Shown here piece by piece: positions 16,309-24,514 of a stretch of 64,000 nt of DNA. Source of the stretch: Kitasatospora sp. NBC_00240 (GTDB lineage Bacteria; Actinomycetota; Actinomycetes; Streptomycetales; Streptomycetaceae). The notes beneath the pieces are model-generated. The model was given only the letters and a program-made list of their open reading frames with translations. It was not told where the DNA came from and ran no database searches. The position numbers and the translations under genes were made by a program. Position 1 is the first letter of the stretch, and the number at the start of each line of letters is the position of its first letter. Where the stretch lies: NCBI RefSeq assembly GCF_026342405.1, contig NZ_JAPEMU010000001.1, forward strand, positions 186,001 to 250,000, written 5' to 3'.

Positions 16309-17543
16309 CGGACGACTTCTCGCTCCCGCCGGCGGCGGCCGAGCCGCGCCTGCACGTCGCCCACCGGTCGCTCGGCCTGCTGAAGTCCGTGCCCGGGCTG
16401 GCCGCGCGCTACCCCGCGGACCAGGAGGTCCGCACCCTGGACGACCTCGCCGCCCTGCCGCCGATGGCGAAGGACGACCTCAACACCGCCCTGGCCCACC
16501 TGGAGCCCCGGGCCGAGCACGGGGCCACCTGGCTGTTCCAGAGCGGCGGCAGCACCGGCGCGCCCAAGGTCGGCCACGCGCCCACCGGCTTCTACATGGC
16601 CGGCGTGCACGCGCACTGGCGGCCGCTGGACCGCGAGGACGTCTTCGTCAACGCCTGGGGCGCCGGCCGGATGTGGGGCGCGCACTTCCTGGCGGCGGCC
16701 CTGGCCGACCTGTCCGGCTGCCAGGTGATCGCGCTGGGCTCGGTGACCAGGGAGGAGTACGAGGACTGGCTGGGATTCTTCGCCGCCCGCGGCGTCACCG
16801 CGATCGGCGGGACACCAAGCGTGCTGCAGACCTGGTTCGCGCACGCGCGGGCCGCCGGGCTGAAGCTGCCGGCCCTGCGCAAGGTGCTCTGGCTCGGCGA
16901 GGCCTGGCAGCCCCAGCTGGAGCGGGACATGGCCGAGGTCGCGCCGCAGGCCCGGCGCTGGGGGATGTTCGGCAGCACCGAGACCTGGGTGGTGGGCACC
17001 AACACCCCGGACTGCCCGGCGGACACCTTCCACACCCTCCCGCAGCAGCTGGTGCACGTCGGCCCGGACGACCTGCTGGACTTCACCACGCTCGACCCGG
17101 AGATGCTGAACCCCGTCCTGCGCTACCGGACGGGCGACGCGGGCCGGCTGGTGTCCTGCCCGTGCGGGCGGCCCGGCCGGGCGATGCGGGTGTTCGGCCG
17201 CCGGGACAGCGTGGTGCAGGTCCGCGGCCTGGGCCTGGACGTGGACGAGATCGTCGGGCGGGCGGAACGGGAGCCAGGCGTCTCCCGGGCGCAGGTGGTG
17301 ATCACCGAACGGCAGGGCCGGGCCGCCACGGTGGAGGTCCTGCTGCTGACCGCCCCGGACCTCCCTGGGAAGTCCGCCCCCGACGCCGAAAGGCTGCGCC
17401 GGGAGCTGCTGTCGGCGACCTTCACCCTGAGCACCGCCTTCCAGCACGATCCGGAATCCTTCCAGGTCCGCCCGGCCGACGAGCTGATCAGCAACGACCG
17501 GACCGGCAAGACCTCCCGCCTGGTCGTCCGGGAGGAGTCATGA
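16305..17543 (+). CDS. PaaK-like adenylate-forming enzyme 1
   Basis: A 412-residue member of the phenylacetate-CoA ligase-like branch of adenylate-forming enzymes. Motifs: LFQSGGSTGAPKVGH (P-loop), GMFGSTETWV (A5), RYRTGDAGRLV (A7), FGRRDSVVQVRGL (A8) and an apparent catalytic Lys in NDRTGKTSRLV near the end. A Cys pair occurs in LVSCPCGRPGR, as in many PaaK-like proteins where it is a metal-binding or structural element. ATG overlaps the ATP-grasp stop, and its own stop overlaps the MFS start, so it is tightly coupled. It probably activates an aryl or acyl carboxylate, but the substrate is not readable. Confidence 0.83.
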   Translation: MTDDFSLPPAAAEPRLHVAHRSLGLLKSVPGLAARYPADQEVRTLDDLAALPPMAKDDLNTALAHLEPRAEHGATWLFQSGGSTGAPKVGHAPTGFYMAGVHAHWRPLDREDVFVNAWGAGRMWGAHFLAAALADLSGCQVIALGSVTREEYEDWLGFFAARGVTAIGGTPSVLQTWFAHARAAGLKLPALRKVLWLGEAWQPQLERDMAEVAPQARRWGMFGSTETWVVGTNTPDCPADTFHTLPQQLVHVGPDDLLDFTTLDPEMLNPVLRYRTGDAGRLVSCPCGRPGRAMRVFGRRDSVVQVRGLGLDVDEIVGRAEREPGVSRAQVVITERQGRAATVEVLLLTAPDLPGKSAPDAERLRRELLSATFTLSTAFQHDPESFQVRPADELISNDRTGKTSRLVVREES

Positions 17544-18853
17544 GGAAGCCCCGACGCCCGGTCTCCCTGGGAGGCGGGTTCAACCTGTTCTGGGCCGGAC
17601 AGACGGTCAGCACGGTCGGCGACCGGGTCACCGTCTTCGTGGTGCCGACCCTGATGATCTTCGTCCTGCACGCGAGCGCCCTCCAGGTCGGCGTCGTCGC
17701 GATGGCCCAGTACCTGGGCATCCCGCTGCTCGGGCCGATCGCCGGTGTGCTGGTCGACCGCTGGGACAAGCGCCGGACGATGCTCACCTGCGACCTGGTC
17801 CGGCTGGTGGCGGTGGCGGTCATCCCGCTCGCCTACTGGCTCGACCAGCTCTCCACGCCGCTGCTCTTCGGCTGCGTGGCGGTGATCAGCGGCGCGACGA
17901 TCTTCTTCAACGTGGGCTACCTGGTCGCCGTCCCCGCGGTCGTGCCCGAGCAGCACCTCGTCCGCGCCTACTCCCGGCTGGAGGGCAGCGGATCGGTGTC
18001 GGAGGTGGCCGGGCCCTCGATCGCGGCCGGCCTCTACAGCGCCCTCGGCGTGGCCGCCCTGCTGGTGGACGCGGCCAGCTACCTGGTCTCCGCCGTCTGC
18101 TTCCGCGCGATGCGGCCCTGGGGCGAGAGGACCGTGGTCACCGGGTCCGTCCGGGAGCGGCTGACGGCCGGGTTCCGGCTGAACTGGGCCGACCCGGTAC
18201 TGCGGCGGGTGGTCGTCGCCGCCGTCACGCTCAACTGCGGCGGCCCGGTCTTCGTCACCGTCCTGCCCGTCCTCGCCTACCGCGGGCTCGGCCTGTCGGT
18301 CGGCGCCTTCGGCGCTGCCATGTCGGTGGCGGCGGTGGGCGCCCTGGTCGGCGCCGTGGTGGCGCCGCGGATCAGCGAACGCCTCGGCACCGGCCGGACA
18401 CTGGCCTGGGCGCTGCTGCTGCACTGCCTGGTCGGGCTGGGCGTGCTCGCCGCGCCCGCGCTCCCCGCCGCGCCGGTGATCGCCGTGACCATGGGCTGCT
18501 ACGGCTTCTTCATGTCCTGCATCAACGTGTGCAGTGCGCCCACCCGGCAGTCGCGGATGTCCGCGCAGCACCAGGGCGTGATGCACGCGGCGTTCCGGAC
18601 GGTCACCTGGGGCGTGATCCCGCTGGCCGCCCTGGCCGGCGGCCTGGCCGTCACCCTGCTGACCGGCCCGTTGGGGATCCTGGACGCCGCCCGCGCCGTG
18701 ATGGCCGCCGGCACCCTGCTGGCCGCGTGCTCCTTCCTGGCCGCCGTCCGGATCCAGCCGCTGCTGGACGCGGCCGCCCGCGAGAAGGCGTCGGCGGCCG
18801 GCCCCGATCCGGCCGCCGGCACCGATCCGGCGCTGGCGGACAGCGCCTCATGA
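17540..18853 (+). CDS. MFS exporter (MFS_3 type)
   Basis: A 437-residue, 12-helix permease of the enterobactin-exporter/macrolide-exporter type: LFWAGQTVSTVGDRVTVFVV at helix 1 and GVLVDRWDKRRTML in loop 2-3. The C-terminal tail is Ala/Pro/Asp-rich. ATG at 17540 overlaps the preceding stop; GGAGGAG lies immediately upstream. Located inside the biosynthetic operon, it most likely exports the product and gives self-protection. Confidence 0.88.
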   Translation: MRKPRRPVSLGGGFNLFWAGQTVSTVGDRVTVFVVPTLMIFVLHASALQVGVVAMAQYLGIPLLGPIAGVLVDRWDKRRTMLTCDLVRLVAVAVIPLAYWLDQLSTPLLFGCVAVISGATIFFNVGYLVAVPAVVPEQHLVRAYSRLEGSGSVSEVAGPSIAAGLYSALGVAALLVDAASYLVSAVCFRAMRPWGERTVVTGSVRERLTAGFRLNWADPVLRRVVVAAVTLNCGGPVFVTVLPVLAYRGLGLSVGAFGAAMSVAAVGALVGAVVAPRISERLGTGRTLAWALLLHCLVGLGVLAAPALPAAPVIAVTMGCYGFFMSCINVCSAPTRQSRMSAQHQGVMHAAFRTVTWGVIPLAALAGGLAVTLLTGPLGILDAARAVMAAGTLLAACSFLAAVRIQPLLDAAAREKASAAGPDPAAGTDPALADSAS

Positions 18854-19725
18854 CGGCGGATCACCAGGTCGTGCTGATCACCGGAACCTCCTCGGGCATC
18901 GGGCTGGCCACCGCGGTCGCCGCCGCCCGGGCCGGCTTCACGACGGTGGCGACCATGCGGGAGCCGGGACGGGACGCGGCACTGCGCGCGGCCGCCGACA
19001 AGGCCGGTGTCACCCTGGACGTCCGCCGCCTGGACGTCACCGACGCCGACTCCGTCGCCGCCTGCGTCGACGGGGTCGCGCGGACGTACGGCCGGCTGGA
19101 CGCGGTGGTCAACAACGCGGGCGTCTCCAACTCCGACCCCACCCTGGAGATGTCCACGACGGCCGCCCTGCGGGCCAACCTGGAGGTCAACTTCTTCGGC
19201 GTGATCGAGGTGGCCCGGGCCGCCATGCCGCTGCTGCGGGCCGCCCGGGGGCGGCTGGTGACGATCGGCAGCGTGCACGGGATCGTCGGCCAGCCGTTCA
19301 ACGAGGGCTACTGTGCGGCCAAGTTCGCCGTCGAGGGGTTCATGGAGAGCCTGGCCCCGGTCGCCTGGGCGCACGGCGTGCGGGTCTCCGTCGTGGTGCC
19401 GGGCTTCGTGCCGGACACCTCGTTCGGGGTCTTCCCGGACATCGACCGGACGACCCTCCAGGCCGCCTCCGGCCCCTACGCGCCCACCTTCGCCGACTAC
19501 CTCGACTGGGTCGGCGGCCAGGGCTGGGAGGGGGCCGGGCAGCCGGCCCGGGAGGTCGCCGACGTCGTCGTGGACACCCTGCGCGCCGAGCGGCCGGCCT
19601 TCCGGGTGCCGACCGGCCGGTGGGCCGCCGCGTACCTGGACCAGAAACTCACCGACCGGGACGGCAGCGCCGTGCAGCGGCTCGCCCGCACCTGGATCGG
19701 GCAACCGGATTCCCCCGAAAGGTAG
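18850..19725 (+). CDS. Short-chain dehydrogenase/reductase
   Basis: A 291-residue classical SDR. TGTSSGIG is the NAD(P)-binding loop, NNAGVS the structural motif, and the catalytic Ser and Tyr-x-x-x-Lys are in IGSVHG and EGYCAAK. It reduces a carbonyl or oxidises an alcohol. ATGA overlap with the MFS gene places it in the operon. In combination with the flavin oxidase it could reduce a carbonyl or imine formed during maturation of the tethered amino acid. The length is slightly above the 250-residue norm, the extra residues being C-terminal. Confidence 0.9.
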   Translation: MTADHQVVLITGTSSGIGLATAVAAARAGFTTVATMREPGRDAALRAAADKAGVTLDVRRLDVTDADSVAACVDGVARTYGRLDAVVNNAGVSNSDPTLEMSTTAALRANLEVNFFGVIEVARAAMPLLRAARGRLVTIGSVHGIVGQPFNEGYCAAKFAVEGFMESLAPVAWAHGVRVSVVVPGFVPDTSFGVFPDIDRTTLQAASGPYAPTFADYLDWVGGQGWEGAGQPAREVADVVVDTLRAERPAFRVPTGRWAAAYLDQKLTDRDGSAVQRLARTWIGQPDSPER

Positions 19726-19733
19726 GAGAGGCA

Positions 19734-20990
19734 GTGCCCGCGAAGCCGCTTCAAGAGCTGGTCGACCACGCCCGCACCCACTCGCCGTTCTACGCGGAGC
19801 TGTACCGCGACGTACCGCGGACGGTCTCGCACATCACCCAGCTGCCCGTCATCGACCAGGTGGCCTTCTGGGCCGCGAACACCTGGCCGGACAACCGCCT
19901 GCTGACCGGCCCGCTGACCGACGCCGGCGTCTACAAGACCGGCGGCACCACCGGCGTCCCCAAGTTCTCCCCCTGGTCGCGCACCGAGCACGCCGACTCG
20001 GTGACGGCCTTCGGCGCCGGCATGGTCCAGGCCGGGCTCAAGCCGGGCCACCGGGTGGCCAACCTGTTCTGCGCCGGCGAACTGTACGGCGGGTTCCTCT
20101 ACATCGAGAACGCGCTGCACCACGCGCCGGTGGACAACGTCCGCCTCCCGGTCGGTGGCGCCGCGTCCGACGACTGGATCGCCGACCTGATCGACGGGTT
20201 CGGCGTGCACGTCCTGGCCGGCGAGCCGATGAAACTCAGCGCGGTCGCCGAGTGCCTGGTCCGGCGCGGCCAGGTCGCCGACTCGGTGGAACTGCTGCTC
20301 TTCGGCGGCGACCTGCTCTTCGCCGACCTGCGGCCGATCCTGTCCCGGGCCTTCCCGAAGGCGGCCGTCTCCTCGGTCGGCTACGCCTCGGTGGACGCCG
20401 GGCTGGTCGGCGCGCCGGTGCCCGGCGACGACGTCCGGGTGCACGAGGCCTTCCCCAACCGCACGCTGGTGGAGCTGGTGGACGAGGTCACCGGCGAGCC
20501 GGTGACCAAACCCGGGATGCCCGGCCGGGTGGTGGTCACCAACCTCTTCCGCACCCTGATGCCGATCCTGCGCTACCCCACCGGCGACCGCGCCGAGTGG
20601 GTCGACCCCGGGCGACAGCGGTTCCGGCTGCTGGGCCGATCCCTCGAGGGCGCCCGGGTCGGCACGGTCGCGATGCCGACCGAGGAGATCCGCGCGGTGC
20701 TGGTCGCCGCCGACCCCGACCACGTCATCGCCGGCATGCAGATGGTGCAACGCCGCTGGGACGGACGGGACGGCCTGGTCCTGCGCCTCGGGTACACCGA
20801 GGAGCCGCCTGCCGACCTGGCGGACCGGCTCGTCGAAGCCGTCTACACCGCCCGGCCGCTCTACCCGGCGGAGGTGGCGTCCGGAGCCGTCCACCACCTG
20901 ATCGTCGAGTGGGTGCCGCGCTCCGAACTGGTCACCAACCCGCGGACCGGCAAGCTCCAACAGGTGCTGGACGAACGCCCGCCGGCCTGA
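19734..20990 (+). CDS. PaaK-like adenylate-forming enzyme 2
   Basis: A 418-residue adenylate-forming enzyme of the PaaK-like branch. Motifs: YKTGGTTGVPKFSPW (P-loop), SSVGYASVDAGLVG in the A5 position, RYPTGDRAEWVD (A7), RLLGRSLEGARVG (A8) and a Lys in NPRTGKLQQVL at the extreme end. The N-terminal LVDHARTHSPFYAELYRDV is the usual start of this branch. GTG at 19734 is preceded by AGGAGAG (19724-19730). It is the last gene of the operon, closed by the hairpin at 21004. Its resemblance to phenazine-cluster adenylating proteins of the EhpF kind is a vague impression only. Substrate unknown. Confidence 0.82.
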   Translation: MPAKPLQELVDHARTHSPFYAELYRDVPRTVSHITQLPVIDQVAFWAANTWPDNRLLTGPLTDAGVYKTGGTTGVPKFSPWSRTEHADSVTAFGAGMVQAGLKPGHRVANLFCAGELYGGFLYIENALHHAPVDNVRLPVGGAASDDWIADLIDGFGVHVLAGEPMKLSAVAECLVRRGQVADSVELLLFGGDLLFADLRPILSRAFPKAAVSSVGYASVDAGLVGAPVPGDDVRVHEAFPNRTLVELVDEVTGEPVTKPGMPGRVVVTNLFRTLMPILRYPTGDRAEWVDPGRQRFRLLGRSLEGARVGTVAMPTEEIRAVLVAADPDHVIAGMQMVQRRWDGRDGLVLRLGYTEEPPADLADRLVEAVYTARPLYPAEVASGAVHHLIVEWVPRSELVTNPRTGKLQQVLDERPPA

Positions 20991-21003
20991 CCCGGGCCCG
21001 GGG

Positions 21004-21040
21004 CGGGCCCGCGGGTGACGGCCGTCGCCCGGCGGGCCCG
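21004..21040 (+). terminator. Strong terminator of the A-domain operon
   Basis: CGGGCCCGC (21004-21012) pairs with GCGGGCCCG (21032-21040); after a one-base bulge the stem continues with GGGTGAC (21013-21019) and GTCGCCC (21024-21030), containing one G-U pair, closed by a GGCC loop. Starts 13 bases after the last stop codon. Confidence 0.8.
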
Positions 21041-21204
21041 TCGCGGACGCGGGCCGTATGCGCGCGGTCCGGGCACCCGTCACGACCGCGCCGGCCTCCG
21101 AAAGGTAATCCCCGGACGCCCCGCGGGGAACGGAACCGGACGGGCGCATGGAATTCCGATGAATGCACGCTCTCCCCGCCCGGGGCGCTGCGGGGGTCTT
21201 CCGG

Positions 21205-21642
21205 TCAGGCGCCCTGCGGAATTCCGCCGAGGGCCACGCTCTGGCCGCGGAATTCCGCCACGACCTTCCCGGCGGCGTGCCGGACGGTCACGTCGTAGAC
21301 GCCGTTGCGCCCGGAGCGCGCCCGCTCCACCGCCTCGGCGACCAGTTCGTCGCCGACCGCGGCCGGGGCCAGGAAGGTGACCTGGGCGGCCTGCGCGACA
21401 GTGACCTGGCCGTAGCTGTTGCAGGCGTACGAGAAGGCGGCGTCGGCCAGCAGGAACAGGTAGCCGCCGTGCGCCATCCCGTACCCGTTCACCATGCCGT
21501 CGGTCACCCGCATCCGCATCAGGGCGCGCCCCGCGGACACCTCGTCCAGCGCTATTCCGAGCGTCTGGCAGGTCCGGTCGCGCTCGTACAGCGAGGCGAT
21601 CCTGGAATGTCCCGCAAGGGCCGGTCCGATATTCGCGCCCAT
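21205..21642 (-). CDS. paaI: PaaI-type hotdog thioesterase
   Basis: A 145-residue hotdog-fold acyl-CoA thioesterase. The sequence follows Escherichia coli PaaI closely through GMAHGGYLFLLADAAFSYACNS, with the catalytic HGG and Asp, and later SGRNGVYDVTV. It hydrolyses ring-hydroxylated phenylacetyl-CoA or similar aryl-CoA esters as a rescue activity. ATG at 21642 (MGANIGPALAGHS) has GCGGGA upstream; the longer frame to 21717 is not supported. It faces the end of the ligase operon. No other phenylacetate-degradation genes are nearby, so it may instead edit products of the two PaaK-like ligases, which is an inference. Confidence 0.87.
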   Translation of the reverse strand: MGANIGPALAGHSRIASLYERDRTCQTLGIALDEVSAGRALMRMRVTDGMVNGYGMAHGGYLFLLADAAFSYACNSYGQVTVAQAAQVTFLAPAAVGDELVAEAVERARSGRNGVYDVTVRHAAGKVVAEFRGQSVALGGIPQGA

Positions 21643-21990
21643 GATTCCCGCTTTCCCCCGGGAGCAGCCGGAATCGGTCGGTGCTCCGTGCAGCAGAATT
21701 ACATCGAGCCACGCCACCGCCTGTCAATGGCCGACGTATTCCGCGCCGGGGCGCGGTGGCGGGTCGACCGCCGCCGACGCCCGGGCGGGGCCCCGGGCAT
21801 GACGGTGCGTCCGACCGGCGAACGGGCCGGCCGCCCAGCGGGCGCCGGTGGCGGACCCTCGGACCGTCGGACGGCTTTCGTAGACCCAATCTGCTTCTGT
21901 GGCAGACGAATTGAAAGATCGTCACTATATGATCTGGCGCAGGCCGCGCACCGCCGTGGCGCCCGGCCATCCGACGCGAAGGATCACCTC
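21643..21990. promoter_or_regulatory. Divergent intergenic region with AT-rich inverted repeat
   Basis: A 348-base gap between paaI and the methyltransferase gene. It contains an AT-rich patch with inverted repeat AGATC-N10-GATCT (21916-21935) spanning CTATAT, which could be a -10 element or operator of the methyltransferase gene. GAAGGA at 21978-21983 is the ribosome site. No gene seen. Confidence 0.4.
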
Positions 21991-22812
21991 ATGACCACAT
22001 TCGCCGAGCGCCCCGCGGCCGTCGTGGACGTCGCCAACATCGCGCGGATCTACGACTACTACCTGGGCGGGCTCTACAACTTCGAGGTCGACCGCGAGAA
22101 GGCAGAGCGGATCAGGACCATGCTGCCCAGCGTCGACCTGCTGGCGCGCGCCAACCGGGACTGGCTGCGCCGCTCCGTACGGTTCCTGGTGGCCCAGGGC
22201 ATCGACCAGTTCATCGACCTCGCCTCGGGCCTGCCCACCGTGAACAACACCCACGAGGTGGCCCACGCCCGCAATCCGCAGGCCCGGGTGGTCTACGTCG
22301 ACTGCGAGCCCTCGGCCGTCCGGCACGGCGAGGAGATCCTCGCCGGCGAACCGCTCATCGCCATGATCGAGGCCGACGGCCGCGACCCGGAGCAGGTGTG
22401 GTCGCACCCCAGCACCCGCGAACTGATCGACCTCAGCCGGCCGGTCGGCATCCTGATGGGCGGCCTGCTGGTCTTCGTGGACGACGCCCAGGACCCGGCC
22501 GCGCTGGTGGACGCCTACCGGAACGCCTGTGCCCCCGGCAGCTACCTGTCGATCTCGCACCTCTCGGACGACCTCGCCGACGAGACCACCCGGATCCAGG
22601 TGGGCAGAATGACCGACGCCTACCTCGCCGGCGTGGGCCAGCAGTTGTACGTCCGCGACCGCAAGGTGATCGCCTCCTGGTTCGAGGGCATGGAACTCGT
22701 CGAGCCCGGCCTGACCCTGATGGCGGACTGGCGCCCCGACCCGGGCCTGGCCGTCGACGCGCAGACCGCCTCCCGGGCCCTGGGGTACGGCGCGACCGCC
22801 CGGGTGCTCTGA
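21991..22812 (+). CDS. SAM-dependent methyltransferase, DUF574/PF04672 family
   Basis: A 273-residue protein of the actinomycete DUF574 family. Hallmarks: NIARIYDYYLGGLYNFEVDRE at the start, IDQFIDLASGLPTVNNTHEVA (SAM-binding loop), VVYVDCEPSAV with the acidic residue that would hold the ribose, and GGLLVFVDD. Cytoplasmic. Members are numerous in Streptomyces and often sit near XRE/DUF397 regulators, which are absent here. The substrate is unknown. ATG at 21991 follows GAAGGA. Confidence 0.88.
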   Translation: MTTFAERPAAVVDVANIARIYDYYLGGLYNFEVDREKAERIRTMLPSVDLLARANRDWLRRSVRFLVAQGIDQFIDLASGLPTVNNTHEVAHARNPQARVVYVDCEPSAVRHGEEILAGEPLIAMIEADGRDPEQVWSHPSTRELIDLSRPVGILMGGLLVFVDDAQDPAALVDAYRNACAPGSYLSISHLSDDLADETTRIQVGRMTDAYLAGVGQQLYVRDRKVIASWFEGMELVEPGLTLMADWRPDPGLAVDAQTASRALGYGATARVL

Positions 22813-23008
22813 CCCGCGCCGCTCCTGCCCGACGGACCGGCGGCCACCGAGCAGTACACCTGACCGGGCGCGGGGACGTCCTGCACGTGCTCACCGGTAC
22901 CGCGCACCTCCGGCTCGACCTGGACCAGTTGTTCGCCTGAGGCCGGAACTCCCGGTACTGCGAACCCGGTTGTCCCGCGGCGTGCGCCCGCCCCGGAGCG
23001 GCCGGGTG

Positions 23009-23545
23009 TCACCCCGCAGGCGCGCCGGGGCCGCGCAGCCAGTCGTCGAGCGCGGCGAAGTCGGCCCCGGTGAGTCCGCTGCGGGGGTCGACGCGGTGCA
23101 GCAGGGCGGCCCCCCGGTGGTGCGCGGAGACCCAGGCGCGGTCGGCGGCGGTGATCTCGTCGTCGACCCAGGCGAACGGCCTGCCGCCGGCCCGGCCGAC
23201 CAGGGCCCGGGTCTTCCAGTGCAGTCCCCGGTACTCGTCCTCCCGCTGTTGCGCCTCGGACAGCTCCGGCGGGTCCAGCACCGGTAGGTCGGGCAGGCCG
23301 ACCCGGGGCGCCACGTCGGTGTTGGCGTCGTCCATCCAGGTGGTGGCCCAGACCAACTCACATGGCAGCGCCGCGAGTCGGGGCCCCAGCGCCGGGTCGA
23401 GCCTGGCCAGCAGCGGATTGGCGGCGGCCCCGGCCGCCGGCGTCGGGTACTGCGGGGCGGGGTACTCGCGGAGCGTCCCGCCGAACGGGATGAGAGGTCC
23501 GTCGACATCCAGGAAGAGCAGCGGGAGAGGTGTTCGGCCGGTCAT
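23009..23545 (-). CDS. HAD-like hydrolase
   Basis: 178 residues. LLFLDVDGPLIPFGG at the N-terminus carries the nucleophile and acid/base Asp pair (DxD) of the haloacid dehalogenase superfamily; VWATTWMDDAN supplies the motif II Thr region, and PFAWVDDEI an acidic motif IV-like pair. Short insert, so no large cap domain. This subgroup is common and uncharacterised in Streptomyces. ATG at 23545 is preferred because the fold begins directly after it, though no clear ribosome site is seen; the frame extends to an ATG at 23578. Confidence 0.75.
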   Translation of the reverse strand: MTGRTPLPLLFLDVDGPLIPFGGTLREYPAPQYPTPAAGAAANPLLARLDPALGPRLAALPCELVWATTWMDDANTDVAPRVGLPDLPVLDPPELSEAQQREDEYRGLHWKTRALVGRAGGRPFAWVDDEITAADRAWVSAHHRGAALLHRVDPRSGLTGADFAALDDWLRGPGAPAG

Positions 23546-23578
23546 GGCCGCATGGTAGTGCCGGAACCGGCCCGGCAC

Positions 23579-24030
23579 CTACCGGCTCGTCCCGGCGCCG
23601 CTCGTGCTGTCCATCCGGCGCCAGGACGGGAAGGCCAGCGGGCAGAGCGTGATCAGCAGGTACGCCCCGCCGAGGAGTGCGAGGGCCGTCGTCAGCCCGG
23701 CCCGGTCGAACAGGTAGCCGCAGGCGAGGCCGCCGAGCGGCGTCGCCAGCAACACGCCCGCCGCCAGGACGCCCGTCACCGGCTGCGCAGGGTGTGCGGC
23801 ACCAGCTCGTACAGCACGGTCGAGACGATCGGGTGGAGGATCCCGGCGGCGACTCCGGCGACGGCCAGCGTGAGAGCCAGGGGCAGCATCCCGCAGAAGG
23901 CCACCACGCCTGCCCGGGCGGCGCTGCCGGTGGTCTGCAGGACGGACCACGGCACACCGATGCCGGCGAGGGCGTTGCCGGTGATCGAGACGAGGTTCGC
24001 GGCCAGCAGGGCGCCGAGCGGCCGCCGGTC
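23579..24030 (-). pseudogene. Decayed MFS transporter
   Basis: Remains of a major facilitator permease. Reading the minus strand, the first part (RPLGALLAANLVSITGNALA) is the start of helix 1 and continues through helix 2, then jumps directly to a late segment (GILHPIVSTVLYELVPHTLR), so about seven helices are missing in the middle. A stop then appears; restoring one missing G near 23780 re-joins the frame to the final helices (VTGVLAAGVLLATPLGGL). No start codon with a ribosome site remains at the 5' end, which abuts another truncated gene on the opposite strand. Clearly non-functional: 5' truncation, internal deletion and a one-base frameshift. Confidence 0.8.
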
Positions 24031-24078
24031 GGGGGCGGCCCGGGACTCGTCGGCCCGTTCGGTGGCGGCGACTGCAGG

Positions 24079-24483
24079 ACCGGCCGCCGGGTCGCGGCGC
24101 GGCTCACCGCCCGGGGGCTGCCGGTGCGGATCGGCTCGCGCGGGGCGCGGCCGCCGTTCGACCGGGAGGACCCGTCCACCTGGGAGGCCGTGCTGGAGGG
24201 GGTCGGCGCCGAGCCGTCCGGGGCCACCGGGCGTCCGATCGGCTACGCGCCGGTGGGCAAGGAGGAGTACCGGGCCGGACTGGTGGCCGGTGGACTCCCG
24301 GCGGAGTTCGCGGACCTCATCGACCTGATCACGGACGGGCGCAACGCCCATCTGGTGTCCGGGGTCCAGGAGGCCCTGGGCCGGGCGCCCCGCGAGGTCG
24401 CGGAGTACGCCCGGAAGGCCGCCGGCGAGGGCGCCTGGGGTCGCTGGTCCGCACCCGATCCGCTGTCGTCAACCAGTGGTTGA
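24079..24483 (+). pseudogene. Decayed NmrA-like NAD(P)-binding protein
   Basis: From 24079 the plus strand reads TGRRVAARLTARGLPVRIGS, the part of an NmrA/SDR-atypical Rossmann domain just after its (missing) GATG loop, then STWEAVLEGV, and then skips to a C-terminal segment ending AREVAEYARKAAGEG-like (APREVAEYARKAAGEGAW). About half of the usual 280-300 residues are gone. There is no start codon at the 5' end, which abuts the truncated MFS gene. Its stop lies inside the operator of the next gene. Confidence 0.72.
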
Positions 24484-24513
24484 CGACAGCAGATCGTCAA
24501 CCTATGGTTGACG
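24464..24513 (+). promoter_or_regulatory. Twin-palindrome operator overlapping a promoter
   Basis: Two copies of CGTCAACC-N3-GGTTGACG: 24467-24485 (arms extend to 11 bp at 24464-24488) and 24495-24513, centres 28 bases apart. TTGACG of the first (24480-24485) and TATGGT at 24503-24508 in the second are separated by exactly 17 bases, forming a good sigma70-type promoter. Transcription would start at about 24515, the A of the start codon. Confidence 0.75.
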
Positions 24514-24514
24514 C

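Noticed and set aside
22813..23008. Short plus-strand remnant ending in LDLDQLFA
   Set aside because: Open only as a tail of a shadow frame; possible gene debris, but no family or start could be recognised.
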